A DNA stretch of 64,000 bases from Marthasterias glacialis (GCA_911728455.2 OU452225.1:14544731-14608730); one strand, 5' to 3'. Positions 28,801 through 59,334 are shown, counted from the stretch's first letter. Translations and numbers: made by a program. The notes: generated by a model from the sequence alone, not told the origin.

Positions 28801-29636
28801 TGGTCAGACAACGCTCCATCGTCAGATACAGATCTGTGATACGAGTGCCTCCCTTCTCCCTTTTTCTCCCTGAGCTTCATCACTGATGCCCGGTCTGTGG
28901 AGTTGCTGCGAAAATGCAAGCCCTCTGAAAACCCCTGACTGGATCTGCTATGACTGTGCGTCCGGTGTTTTCGCATCGATTTCTCACTCTCAGGCTGCTC
29001 CAAGTTTGAGGTGGTTTTCAACACAGGTTTCGATTCCCTGCCAACTCGAACCATCCCTGTAGGCGTACTTGCACCAACCTTAGATCTACTCGTATGATGT
29101 CCTTTTTTGTTTGGTGGATCAGATTTTGTCAGGTTCATCATGTTTAAACTTCGGAAATTAATTTTACCAAAGGGGTTACTGATTGAGTGCCGAGAGTTCT
29201 GCTTGGTATTTAATGTTTCTGATGAAGACTGAACGGTCTCATCACCTTTTTTACGATAATCTTCACTTACAGGTCTTTTTGTTTTTGTAGTGTTATTTCT
29301 TGGATGGCTTTTTTCTCTCCGAGGGGGCTTTACTTGGGCATGTTGACTGTGATTTTCCATGGTTGATGAGCCTTGCACTTGATGCAGCTGCGTGTTCAGC
29401 GTGTCTGGGGACAGACCACTGCCGTGTCCACTACGGAGGGGCATCTTACTCTCTTCATGGTCCACAGAGCCAGATGTGCCCCCGGCATCACCAGGTGAAC
29501 TCCCCGTCCCATTCGCCGTGTTCGCCGCCTGTGTATGTCGTCTGCCGATCACGCTATCGTTAAAATCCATTATCTCCGAGAACGTCTGCTTTGTGCTTTT
29601 CCAAACCTCTGACATAGGCTTGTTTAGGAATTCCAT
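1792..29636 (-). CDS. ATG4D-like: ATG4C/D-type cysteine protease (autophagin), 7 exons seen, 3' end outside window
   Basis: This is a cysteine protease that processes ATG8/LC3/GABARAP proteins to expose their C-terminal glycine and removes them from lipids during autophagy; it acts in the cytosol. Exons 29636-28706, 12892-12809, 9885-9667, 7774-7588, 5270-5194, 4394-3558 and 1868-1792 join in phase with GT-AG sites at every junction and give about 804 residues. Landmarks are the WNNMKYG motif (about residue 305), the catalytic Cys in TTDCGWGC (about 387), [40 protein letters not shown], and the catalytic Asp and His in LDPHYCQP (about 786 and 788). Human ATG4C and ATG4D are 458 and 474 residues. 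This protein is much longer because of a roughly 280-residue N-terminal extension and a roughly 215-residue insertion in exon 6. The C-terminal exon(s) after LDPHYCQ are not seen and must lie to the left of base 1. I cannot decide between the C and D paralogs; an invertebrate single-copy ancestor of both is likely. Confidence 0.93.
2243..2387. mobile_element. Family B MITE, uninterrupted copy (left end truncated)
   Basis: TGCTAAGCAAAGTGTGATGT, CAAATCACTATGGTAATACT and CTTTGTGAAATCGAGCCC match the copy at 44988. Confidence 0.55.
2997..3391. mobile_element. MITE with ~33-bp terminal inverted repeats
   Basis: Left GGGTAAGTTCACACGAGTAG and right (inverted) GGGTATGTTCACACCAGTAG, followed by CTAACTTCGCTGCT/CAAACTTTGCTGCT. 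The interior is dense in TTAGCAGC/AACTTCGCTGC subrepeats. In ATG4 intron 6. Confidence 0.7.
3558..4394 (-). CDS. ATG4D-like: ATG4 exon 6: conserved core with a large disordered insertion
   Basis: The exon opens with [11 protein letters not shown], which corresponds to VYKADV in human ATG4D. It then runs through about 215 residues rich in Ser, Thr, Pro, Asn and His before returning to the fold at [14 protein letters not shown]. In human ATG4D about 15 residues separate these two blocks. The insertion contains many S/T-P sites and a PPDY (PPxY) motif. The exon ends in [14 protein letters not shown] and the donor CAAG|gtacac. The insertion is in frame, and no good internal splice pair was obvious by eye. 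Confidence 0.9.
5077..5142 (-). mobile_element. tRNA-like sequence (degraded tRNA or SINE head)
   Basis: Minus strand GGCTTGATAGCTCAGTTGGT (A box) and GGGGTTCAAATCC (B box) at tRNA spacing. The anticodon stem and acceptor stem each have mismatches, so a working tRNA is unlikely. Confidence 0.4.
5194..5270 (-). CDS. ATG4D-like: ATG4 exon 5
   Basis: Short 77-bp exon encoding [20 protein letters not shown] followed by AQDCT, matching the VVYVSQDCTVY segment of human ATG4D. Acceptor acttacag|AGAAGC; donor TACAA|gtgagt. Phase 1 base in and 1 out fits exons 4 and 6. Confidence 0.92.
5859..6245. repeat. Two-copy imperfect tandem repeat, ~200-bp period
   Basis: GCAGACCTACAAATATCGTC and GCAGACCTACACCTTCATCA start the two units; each continues with GTTTTCACAAGTGA and AGCCAAAATT. 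Confidence 0.55.
7588..7774 (-). CDS. ATG4D-like: ATG4 exon 4
   Basis: Encodes EWNYYSEQ, then [20 protein letters not shown] and [20 protein letters not shown], ending SVAHIFK. The [10 protein letters not shown] block is highly conserved across ATG4 proteins. Acceptor ccacag|AGTGG; donor TTTTCAA|gtgagt. Confidence 0.93.
7849..8039. mobile_element. Family A MITE (Harbinger-like, palindromic)
   Basis: Terminal inverted repeats GGGCCCAATTTCATAGAGCT in consensus form, with internal AAGCAGAAAATATTGCT and GGATACCAGTCACA blocks. Flanked by CAG and CAA, close to a 3-bp CWG target duplication. Confidence 0.7.
8085..8331. mobile_element. Family A MITE carrying an inner inverted repeat
   Basis: Ends GGACCAATTTAATGG and CTTATGAAATTGGACC. 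It interrupts a family F repeat (8045-8084 and 8332-8458). A separate inverted repeat (8200-8315, arms starting CTTTTTGAGG/CCTCCAAAAAG) lies inside it, giving three layers. Confidence 0.6.
8539..8716 (-). mobile_element. Family C MITE, ~180 bp
   Basis: AGGCCTCGATCTTAAG ... TCAAGGCCTG termini; internal repeats of TGGCCAGCATGCCC (this strand: GGCATGCTGGCCA). One of four copies in the window; here both outer flanks have drifted. Confidence 0.65.
9667..9885 (-). CDS. ATG4D-like: ATG4 exon 3: catalytic cysteine
   Basis: Encodes the segment from DVEDERVPG through [19 protein letters not shown] and [17 protein letters not shown] to HFLGR. The Cys in DCGWGC is the nucleophile of the C54 peptidase family. 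The acceptor is tttag|ACGTAG and the donor GAAGAG|gtacat; both phases (2 bases in, 1 out) match the neighbouring exons. Confidence 0.95.
11179..11234. repeat. Short tandem repeat, ~21-bp unit
   Basis: GGGCCGATACGCGCGAATTA, GGGCCGATACGCAGAAATTA and a partial GGCCGATACG. Confidence 0.6.
11455..11998. mobile_element. Family G hairpin element
   Basis: Opens with ACACAGATCCTGGTCATTTG and ends with a hairpin (11859-11968; outer arms GTGCATTGTTGCAGAAT / ATTCTGCAACAATGCAC, loop TCGGCTTCGCCTT) followed by CAATGTTTGTATA. Confidence 0.6.
12000..12662. mobile_element. Family E DNA transposon derivative (non-autonomous)
   Basis: Right end GGTCGCGCAATCAGTCTATT. The body contains GTAGTGCATAACTC-type and TCTTTGAAACTTTGA-type blocks shared with 59335-61473 and 26632-26980. 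No transposase frame is recognisable. The left terminus is missing where it abuts the family G hairpin element. Confidence 0.6.
12809..12892 (-). CDS. ATG4D-like: ATG4 exon 2
   Basis: This 84-bp exon is bounded by ttacag| and |gtgggt. Read in the phase left by exon 1 it gives [17 protein letters not shown] followed by ILGK, aligning to the ATG4C/D segment after NNVKYG (GW.VK.RT.FS). Other frames of the same bases give meaningless protein, so phase supports the join. Confidence 0.9.
13221..13276. repeat. Tandem repeat, ~16-bp unit
   Basis: Three units of GGGGGAAAACCCCGA with small changes. Confidence 0.6.
13804..14199. mobile_element. Family D MITE with TTAA ends
   Basis: TTAAAGGGGCTGTGTCATCA at the left and the inverted TGATGACACAGCCCTTTAA at the right, so terminal repeats of about 30 bp bounded by TTAA. 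Interrupted by a family C MITE. TTAA targets suggest piggyBac- or Kolobok-type mobilisation. Confidence 0.7.
13895..14081 (+). mobile_element. Family C MITE inside a family D MITE
   Basis: CAGGCTTTGATCTTACC ... TTAAGATTGAGGCCTG flanked by the 6-bp duplication AAGACG (13889-13894, 14082-14087). The family D element continues on both sides. Confidence 0.75.
14614..14792 (+). mobile_element. SINE family 1, 3' part only
   Basis: Begins at CGGCTACAGATTGCGCCACA and runs to the TGATAAAGCGCTATATAAA segment and a (TTA)n tail. Matches the 3' half of the copy at 23481. Confidence 0.7.
15008..15164. mobile_element. Short MITE
   Basis: GTGTTTTACACCACCG and CGGTGGTGTAAACAC ends, then ATGGCC/GGCCAT inner arms; the centre is rich in CGCG-type motifs (GCGCGCGTGA, GCGTCAGCGCGC). 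Confidence 0.65.
16348..16563. mobile_element. Family D MITE, uninterrupted copy
   Basis: CAGCAGTAAATGGAATAACC, TTTGTGATTTGACCACAAGC and ATCATGACGACATAGCCCCT align to 13804-14199 without the family C insert. Confidence 0.6.
16616..17052 (-). mobile_element. Decayed LINE 3' fragment (CR1/L2-like)
   Basis: On the minus strand one frame reads [14 protein letters not shown] then [13 protein letters not shown], the characteristic end of LINE reverse transcriptase ORFs and similar to the end of the element at 18163-19280. The frame is broken upstream. An (ATT)n-like tail lies at 16616-16640. Confidence 0.6.
17830..18113. mobile_element. Diverged family A MITE
   Basis: Left end GGTCAATTTCATGGCACTG and right end ATCATGAAACTGGTCC followed by CTG; internal AAGCAGAA segments recognisable. 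Confidence 0.45.
18163..19280 (-). mobile_element. 5'-truncated non-LTR retrotransposon (CR1/L2-like) with RT C-terminus
   Basis: The minus strand encodes about 250 residues of the end of a LINE reverse transcriptase. It includes [67 protein letters not shown] and [17 protein letters not shown], hallmarks of CR1/L2/Jockey-type elements. The frame is open to about 18500. The 3' end finishes in an (ATT)n tail at 18163-18178. The catalytic YADD region and ORF1 are missing, so this is a typical dead-on-arrival copy inside ATG4 intron 1. Confidence 0.88.
20086..20631. repeat. Family H dispersed repeat with a MITE insert
   Basis: Second copy of the repeat at 37382-37727, split by the family C MITE at 20137-20314. 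Confidence 0.6.
20137..20314 (+). mobile_element. Family C MITE inside a family H repeat
   Basis: CAGGCCTTGATCTTAACC ... TTAAGAACGAGGCCTG. The surrounding sequence is a diverged copy of 37382-37727, which lacks this insert. Confidence 0.75.
20797..20932 (-). CDS. Candidate alternative first exon of ATG4 (or first exon of an unrelated nested transcript)
   Basis: An ATG at 20932 (context AACAATG, with an in-frame TAA two codons upstream) opens a 45-codon frame ending at AAAAATG|gtaagt, a near-consensus donor. It starts [20 protein letters not shown]. It ends in phase 1, exactly the phase of ATG4 exon 1, so it could splice to exon 2 and give ...KNVKN-GWTVKT. That would make an ATG4 isoform without the long N-terminal tail. 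I do not recognise the peptide. The phase match has a one-in-three chance of arising randomly, so this remains a candidate. Confidence 0.35.
22802..22972. mobile_element. Family A MITE
   Basis: GGCCCAATTT ... AAATTGGGCC flanked on both sides by CTG, a clean 3-bp target duplication. A second copy starts immediately after the right CTG. Confidence 0.75.
22976..23173. mobile_element. Family A MITE, second of a head-to-tail pair
   Basis: GTCCCCATTTCATAGAGCT ... AGCTCTATGAAATTGAGCC, flanked by CTG at 22973-22975 and 23174-23176. It shares the middle CTG with the preceding copy. Confidence 0.75.
23481..23916 (+). mobile_element. tRNA-headed SINE (family 1), full length
   Basis: The head GTCGTGGCCGAGCGG... 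with GGTTCGAGTCC is a Leu/Ser-type tRNA-derived promoter with A and B boxes. A body with CCTTCGGATGGGACGTAAAG and a TGATAAAGCGCTATGTAAG segment follows, then an (ATT)n tail. It sits inside another repeat (family F) whose two halves resume on either side. Confidence 0.8.
25136..25275 (+). mobile_element. SINE family 1, head and part of body
   Basis: AGAGTGTGGGTTCAAGTCC (B box) followed by AAGCAGGCCACTTAAA and CCTTCGGATGGGATGTAAAG; then homology stops. Confidence 0.6.
26632..26980. mobile_element. Family E element, internally deleted
   Basis: TTAATAGACCGATTATGCGACC terminus region (first bases TAATAGACCGATTATGCGAC), then ATCACGTGACC, then the CAGTATTCTACTACAAAAGA and TTGCACGACCGGC blocks. Confidence 0.55.
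27075..27260 (+). mobile_element. LINE 3' end fragment
   Basis: Plus strand reads [15 protein letters not shown] followed by an AT-rich 3' UTR ending near a repeated GATTAATTGATTGA. The motif is the C-terminal tail of CR1/L2-type ORFs. Very short and 5'-truncated. Confidence 0.5.
28706..29636 (-). CDS. ATG4D-like: ATG4 exon 1: start codon and long N-terminal extension
   Basis: The start is placed at the ATG in ACCATGG (29636), a strong Kozak context; the open frame upstream has no in-frame ATG. The exon has 310 codons plus one base and ends at TATG|gtaagt. The region before the conserved WNNMKYG is Ser-, Lys-, Arg- and His-rich and looks disordered. A strongly acidic patch (DEEEDSDD) lies just before [16 protein letters not shown], where the ATG4C/D homology begins. 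Human ATG4D also has an N-terminal tail there, but of about 60-80 residues, so most of this exon is lineage-specific. Confidence 0.88.
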
Positions 29637-29739
29637 GGTTCCACTAGCTACATTGCTGCTGAAAATTCGAAAAAGTACACCAGTACCGATGCGGCAAAGA
29701 AGAAATTCACAGCGAAACTTGTTTTTATTATGCGCAACG

Positions 29740-29810
29740 AATTTACCTGTCACTTGGTAGCGGCCATTTTGCAAGAGTGAACTTCCGGAGGATTGGTCAC
29801 GTGATCAACA
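29740..29810 (-). promoter_or_regulatory. ATG4 promoter/5' end: CACGTG E-box, inverted CCAAT, ETS and YY1-like sites, micro-uORF
   Basis: Reading away from the gene: a YY1-like AAAATGGCCGC at 29760-29770, ACTTCCGG (ETS core) at 29781-29788, ATTGG (inverted CCAAT) at 29792-29796, and GGTCACGTGATC at 29795-29806. The last is close to the TFEB/CLEAR consensus GTCACGTGAC. The ATG in the YY1-like site opens a five-codon upstream frame ending at 29750. A good donor (CAG|gtaaat, 29747) and an acceptor (attttcag, about 29660) could remove a short intron before the main ATG. Sites are seen; function is inferred. Confidence 0.5.
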
Positions 29811-29821
29811 ATACAAAAAAG

Positions 29822-30040
29822 TTAAAGGGGCTGTGTCGTCATGATTATAGCAGGCCTGTGGCTGTGCTTGGAAAGATTAACTCCCCGACAGTTAGTGCAC
29901 ACGCGCGCGCTTGCGGTCAAATCAATCTCCAATAATACTGCCAGTAATATATAATGGAGATCAATGGTGACGTTTTGTCAAACTGTGATGCGACCATAGC
30001 TCGCGTAGTAGCTGGGTTATTCCATTTACTGCTTTAATCA
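29822..30040. mobile_element. Family D MITE next to the ATG4 promoter
   Basis: TTAAAGGGGCTGTGTCGTCA at the left; GGGTTATTCCATTTACTGCT near the right end. Starts only about 15 bases upstream of the CACGTG box of ATG4. Confidence 0.6.
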
Positions 30041-31095
30041 TGACTGCATGAACACAATCTTGGAGTTGGTCTCTCTTTTTCTAACCGAATTTTGAGATTG
30101 GGGATATCAACACCTGTCACTGTTGGCAAGACTTGAGACTGAAGTTAGCCATCATAAAACTAGCATGGGGTGATGCCACCATGATTTAAATAATGCAGTG
30201 CATCCCAAAGAGTGCACAAATGAAATAACAATCTAAAAGCAAGTTTTGAGCAATGAAATAAAAGAACATTGTATTCATCCTCAAAATACAATAATCATGA
30301 TGCAGATAATCAATCCACATAAAATAAATCAAATTCAAAGCAAAATAGTATTGAGACAAACGTTTTTATTCACATTTTGTAATCAATCAACTGTTAAAAG
30401 AGCATGAAAAACAACAAGTCAAAAATTATCAAAAAATCAGGTTCTAGAACCTCAATAGCTTTAAAATAGCTTTAAAACCTAAAACACTATCCTCACACAA
30501 TAGAAATAGGCAGTGATTATTCAAATTATCTGTAATGTTGCAATTGGTCACTTTAAACTCAGAAACTTAAAGAATAACTCTTAAGCCTACGAATAAAACA
30601 AGTAAGATAAAAGTAAAATCAAACTCACCTAGAGCAGGACAGGAGATGAACATATAAATTAATGGTGTGCTTCTCAAAGCTGGGTTGGCGCAATCCAATG
30701 CAGATATCCGACAGAGGCAACGTGTACAAACTGAAGAAACTTGGAGGGTTAATTCTTGCAACTTTCCTCTGTCGGAGTCCAGTGATTGCCAAATGCCCAA
30801 CACTTTCTTGGGCATGGTCACTGACCACCAGACAACCCTTTTCTCAATGCGCCCGCCATGATTTGTTGCCTAGCCTGCTTCCAATCACCCCCTCACCACA
30901 CACCAGTCAACCACCCACTCCTAGACTTGCCCTAGTCCGAGGTAAACTAGGAGTAAACAAAAAATTGGGGGCCTGCAATTTCATCCCATTGCACATGTGT
31001 ACAGGATGCCTGCAAGTGAAGTTTGCACTTACAATGTATACTAGTGAGCTTATGCCCCTTTTATCATCTGTTGTTGGGAGAATTCTATCACTGTG

Positions 31096-31226
31096 AAACC
31101 CGGTTCATACTTCACGCGAAAGCGAAGCGAATTTTGGTGACGCAACAATTCAGTACGCGCTGTAATTGTGACGCAAGAAAATTCACTTCGCTTTCGCCAT
31201 CCACATGAAGTGTGAACCGGGCTTGT
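31096..31226. mobile_element. Short palindromic MITE
   Basis: Arms AACCCGGTTCATACTTCACG and TGAAGTGTGAACCGGGCTT, with inner arms CGAAAGCGAAGCGAATTTT/AAATTCACTTCGCTTTCG. Confidence 0.65.
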
Positions 31227-34200
31227 TATTGCCTACATGTTATTGCGAGATTTGCAGATTCAAAGTTATGATTTAAAGTGTTTAGAATTGAGTGATGTAA
31301 GTTAAAGTAAGGAAACAGACTACACAGAGAATCCAACTGTTTAACATCCAAGATGTAGAGGCTTAAATTTCTTTGGTGTTAACCTTATTAGCAGTGACTT
31401 TAAGTAGACTTGAGTATTGATCCCTATGGGTGACTGATAGCCACCCACATCTAACTTTAATTGTACTCACCATTGGAATGTACGAAATGCCCCTGATTGA
31501 GGTAGTTTATTCTTTACTTAAGTTCTCATGGTAGTTATGTACACCTAGGCTAAATCAGGTCTCTTTCTGTCCTCTTGTACCACTCCTGCACAGTCTTCAA
31601 CATCATGTGCAGGATATAGGTCCCTCATGCTGTGTTCACAGTAAAACAGTTTAAGCTAAGAGACAAATCAATGAGCCATCCCCCTTAAAATTCTGGACTT
31701 GCGTCCAACCAACCAAAAGTAGTGCCCTCGGCCCCTTACGGACATAACAGTTTTCAGTTTCGGAAACAATTATAAAATTCCCCCTCGAACCTGTTTACTA
31801 TTTACAGTAAACATGAAACTTGTGTATTTTTTTATGGAGAGGTGATCACCAAAACGTGTGTGTGACCTGTGATGAAGTTTCACAAGATCTACAGTCACAT
31901 AAGAGGACAGCTAGTTTTCATTACCAGAAAAAAATAACAATAAGCCTTTTTAATACTCGGTATTTTTGACTGCGTGAGGGCGTGTGAACCAAACTTGTGT
32001 GATGCAAAACAAGTTAAACAAACTGGTCTTTCCATTAGTATTCTGCTCTTGGCCATTGGTAAGAAAACAAGCTATGGGCAGTCAAGACAAGATAAAACTG
32101 TAATTGTGATGCAAGGAAATTAACGCCGTCGAAAGCGCTCTCATGCGGTCAAAAAAAAAGGGTTAACTGACAGTTGTCTTATACTGTCACTCTTTACTTC
32201 ACACATTTGAGAATGCTATAATAATACAAACACATCTAGGTTTAAAGAAAAAACTATTTTATTAGGTACACAAATTATGGGAGGTAACTGGTTAGAAAAA
32301 AAAGAAGCTTTCTTCACTCATTCGATGAAAACTCAGTTCATTCTTTGCAGGTACATTTACACATCTGTAATATAATTCTGTATCAAAATCATTTTTAAGC
32401 AATAAACACATGCACACAGTGTTTATTGGTAAAAGGAAAACATTATCATCTAGTTGATTGTACCCATAATATTTTAGCCTTTGAATAGAAACAGGAAGAA
32501 TGTCATGCCTGCTTGAGAGACGAAGCTTGTGGCAAACCACCCACAGTAGCTACAAAACGTCTACAGCATTTGAAATACTTCTATTCGACCAAAATGCGTA
32601 CACCATGCAGTTAGCAGTTAAAGGTTGTGTCCCAAATTAACAATTTCCCAAAGTTTCCCATTACAAGCTTACATACTATTCATAATGTCAAAAAAATAAT
32701 AACAAAGGCGTGTTTCAAATTATTCTAAACTGGAAAATAATAAGTTCACAAAATCAATAAAACAAGACAATAATTACAGCTTATCGTACCTTCTAACAGG
32801 CGTGTGATATCTCAGGATTTGTTCCTAAATCTCATTTAGTCACCAAACGAGAGAAAGAAATAGTCCAAACCTGTGTCCAAACCTGTAGTTTTGAATTTCT
32901 GGTGATGCACAGAGCCTGTAAACCTCCCTAAATTGCAACATCTAGGAGCTTCTGGGTCTAGAATAAGGGGGAGCTCAGGCTCGCAAGCCATTTTTCAGGA
33001 AATTTCAAATTCATCAAATCTCATCCCCAATTCTATTAAAGTGTGAATCTACATTTTCTTGTCCATTCTCCATAACAGAATCACATGGTCTGTAAAAGGT
33101 TAAGTAGCTATATACTTGGTCAAAATATTATAACGAATGTATTTTTTAACTAAAATAGTACAACTATTAAAGTAGAGATAAATGTATACACGTGAAACTT
33201 CTCTAAACTAATAACTCATCACCTTAATGCATTTGAAAGAGAATTTTGTACTTGGATATATTAGATCGCAGACATGATTCGTGTGTCTGTTAAAACCAAC
33301 AGTTGTAGTTGCCGCAATCATTTTGCATTTCAATATCTGTCTTGGTGATGAGAATTTGAAAGTATTTTTTTTGTTCTTCATAAACTTTAAACAAATTAAC
33401 GGCTTAACAACACTCCATCGAGCGACACTGAATTGTCTTCAGCCTCAATCTGAACATTACAAATCAATCCCCCATATTAAAAACATTAAACCATCAAAAG
33501 TCGTACACAACGTGTGACACCCAAGCCATCACACTCTGTGTCACCTTGAAAATGTCAAGAACTATGGACAGCCCCTTAACCGCTCCATTGTTTTTGCCCA
33601 TGAAGCGAAACCAACTTGCAAACCAAACAATCCCGTAGCTCACTCATTTGTTTGTTTGTTTATTCCTCATGAGGTAAATGTAGATATAGGAAAAATACAC
33701 TGATGTAGGCACCTAAAAGAAGAAACTAAATAACCCTTCTCCCATACTGTATCCAAGGGACTGGAGGGTTACCATCATTGCAACCAGGGGGTTCACAACA
33801 AGGATTTATGGCCTAACAGAGGAGTTAGAAGTTATGCAAGTAAATTACAAATTAAAAACTTGGAAGACAAATAGAGTATACCTGAACATTGTATAAGGCA
33901 CTACAATAAATTTATATCCCTAAAACCTGATTACTTTAGATTTTAAAAACTATGCTTTTAGTATGGTATAAACTGCAAGATCATGGAAAAATATATTCAT
34001 ATTACTATCAATTAGAAACGCTAACAATCATTGTTTAAACGTCGACAAAAAGTGGCACTCCTAGCACACAGAGAGAAAACCAAATAATTGTTGAACTGAG
34101 GCTTAACTATTATAATTATTAAAAAAAAATAAAACCTCATTAATTATTTGGTTGAACCTCATTGGCAATATAAATTTCTTTAAAACAAAATCACACAACA

Positions 34201-34276
34201 TACAATTTTAATCACTGCATACTTTGTCATTGGGAACACTTCTATTCTTAATACACACATTCTTTTGGGCATTTTG

Positions 34277-34308
34277 TGACCTGACCTGACCTGACCTGAC
34301 CTGACCTG
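34277..34308. repeat. Microsatellite (CTGAC)n
   Basis: About six units of TGACC/CTGAC. A run of about 30 A lies nearby at 34465-34494. Confidence 0.8.
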
Positions 34309-35052
34309 CAAAAGACTTCAATGCAAATGTGGTCACATGTTGTCAGTGGAGATTACAATTCGTTGACACATTTAAAAAAAGAGCAAAGGCATCCTTTGTT
34401 ATGAATTAATTCAAAATTGTCTTTAAAAACAGTCCTTTTACCAAACCAACCCTCCACCCGCCCTGTAAAAAAAAAAAAAAAAAAAAAAAAAAATTAAAGA
34501 ACTATATTTCTATTCGGCTTACAAATTACAAACCACATAAATCAAACTTTGAAGTTTTCTTATTCGACGAACTTTTAAAATGCTAAGTATAGGGTGGTGG
34601 AGGTATACAATTTTCCATCAGTGCTGATCACCCAATCCTTGACCAAGTGGTTGTCCTTTGAACCCGATCTGTTACGAGTCATATTATGATGCTTTCAGAT
34701 CAGGTCATAAGCACATACCTTCACCGCACTGTTCAGGTGCATTACTAACAAATTACAAACCGCATCAATCAAACTTTGAAGTTTCATCATTCGAGTGACT
34801 TTTAAAATGCTAAGTCTAGGGTAGCAACCCTTGTGTCTGTCTCCTTCTTGCTACATTTTTCTTCTCTTTCTATATTTTATACATGTTTTTTTTCTCCTGT
34901 CGTTTTTCCCCTTTTTTTACTCTGAACTGCAGTGAATCATTTAATTGGCCTATCAGAATGACCTCTATAATACTGATGTGGCTATTGTTCACAGTTGCTT
35001 TTATAAAAAAAACCCAAAAAAAACCAGATGGGTTACACGTGACGTCAACGGT

Positions 35053-35464
35053 GCGTCGTGGCCAAGCGGATAAGAACACCGGACTCAAGCTCTGGTGTCT
35101 CTGATCAGCAGAGTGTGGGTTCGAATCCCAGTCGTGACACTTGCTTAAGCAAGACACTTAACCATTATTGCTGCGTCCTTCGGATGGGACGTAAAGCCGT
35201 TGGTCCCGTGTGTTGTGTAATGCACGTAAAAGAACCCAGTGCACTTATCGAAAAGAGAAGGGGTTCGCCCCGGTGTTCCTGGTTTGATCGGCAGCAGATT
35301 GCGCCACAGCACCTTGTAAACCGTTACATGGTGCTAAAGGAACAGGTCTCATCATACTATATATTTCCGAATACCTTGCAGGATAAATACTGTGTATGCG
35401 CCAGGAGTGTCAATTCTGACAGACATGGCGCGGTATAAATGTTCAATATTATTATTTATTATTA
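35053..35464 (+). mobile_element. tRNA-headed SINE (family 1), full length
   Basis: Same head and body as the copy at 23481, nearly identical through the ATGGGACGTAAAGCC and TTGATCGGCAGCAGATTGCG blocks, ending in an ATT-rich tail. Lies downstream of the DPYD 3' end. Confidence 0.8.
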
Positions 35465-35974
35465 ACAATAGAAAAAATCGGCTATCTTTAATGATAATAA
35501 CAGCTCAATTTTCGCGCACAACTGTGTACTACCAATAACTGTGCATTTCATAAACTCCTTGCATGATTGGTTTGTAAGAAACTCGAGCTGCGTTGAAACT
35601 TACAGAGCTTGACGCGGCTTCAGTCCAAAATAGAAAATTGTCATCAAAGATGGCAAGTGTTGCGACCCATCTACAGGGGAAGTCATGTTAATTAATGGAC
35701 ATAGCACCTACTATTTTAACCCGCATTGGAACCAAGCAACTATGTCTACAGCTGTTGTGGTTGGCAGCAGCGACAATGTCGGAGAATAGGCTGTTTCTGC
35801 GTTTAGGCCATAGCCACTGCAGACGCCATGTTTACAAACATTTAACATTTTGTATGGGCGGCCTTGAGCAGCACAAATGTATAAACTGGCTTGACAAAAA
35901 CTTGCCCTTTTTATTCAAACATTTGAACTTTTTTTATGAAGTATAAATTTACTTCTCGATTTGGATAGTAAAAT

Positions 35975-35980
35975 TTTATT
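35975..35980 (-). terminator. Candidate polyadenylation signal of DPYD
   Basis: AATAAA on the minus strand about 260 bases after the DPYD stop codon. Position is plausible for a short 3' UTR; no downstream GU-rich element was checked. Confidence 0.35.
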
Positions 35981-36239
35981 TATCATTAATATGGGTATCA
36001 ATTAATGGCATTATTGGTCAAGTATTAAGCTGTTGTATTTTTTGCAGTGAATGCCGCCTGTACTTTCGGCAAAACTCGCATTTGTGACGTTGCACAATAA
36101 AGGTCAGGTGCATGAAGTAGATAACAAAACCTTTCATCACGACAACCGTCTCTCAGAAACTCGAGGAATGGATGAAAAACTTTTTCGGTGAACCAACGGC
36201 GTACCTCCACTTTTTGCTCCAGAGGTCTTTTGATGGCAC

Positions 36240-58779
<22,540 letters not shown>

Positions 58780-59334
58780 TGTGCTGTCACTGTGAATGAT
58801 CTATGCTTCGAGTTCGACGTATTCAAAACTATGTGAACAGTTGTGCAAAAACCGTCAGTACTCAGTTAATACTTTAACCGTTCGTGGTTTCTATTGGAGT
58901 AGCAATTATTACAAATACTATAATTTCACTTTCAAAAAACAATCCCTCCGCTACGGTGAAACACAAGCTAGGTCACTAGTAATCCCAGATTTACCACAGT
59001 TGAGCAAACCCTGGCCCAGACTGTAGTAATAAACGCAACAAAGCAGGAAAGTTTGTGAGCAACTTTATCTGCTCTTTCCGAAAAACAACAAAGTTTGGTA
59101 ACTACAATATCCCCCAACGACGCGACGTCGGTTAGTCTTGTGACCACCGAAGGGCACCTGACTACTTTACGTGGCGCATTATTTTAGATAACAATCAGGC
59201 GATCATCCCACACAGGGACAGTAATACTAATAATATTACTAATAATATGCAGCAAAGGCAAAAACACAATGGGCTATGGGGGCGTGTGCATTATGAATCA
59301 TTGGGAGGTTCGTGTGGGCGGGGAATTGTTTAAT

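Larger units (their letters stand above)
30041..35052. other. Spacer between ATG4 and the DPYD 3' end
   Basis: No convincing coding exon. AT-rich sequence with one short MITE (31096-31226), simple repeats at 34277 and 34465, and a short duplicated segment with ACAAATTACAAACC.CAT.AATCAAACTTTGAAGTTT at about 34518-34585 and 34746-34815. Confidence 0.5.

Noticed and set aside
29637-29774. Upstream extension of the ATG4 frame as extra N-terminal protein
   Set aside because: The frame is open but has no ATG before 29636 and overlaps the promoter-like sites; the ACCATGG start is better.
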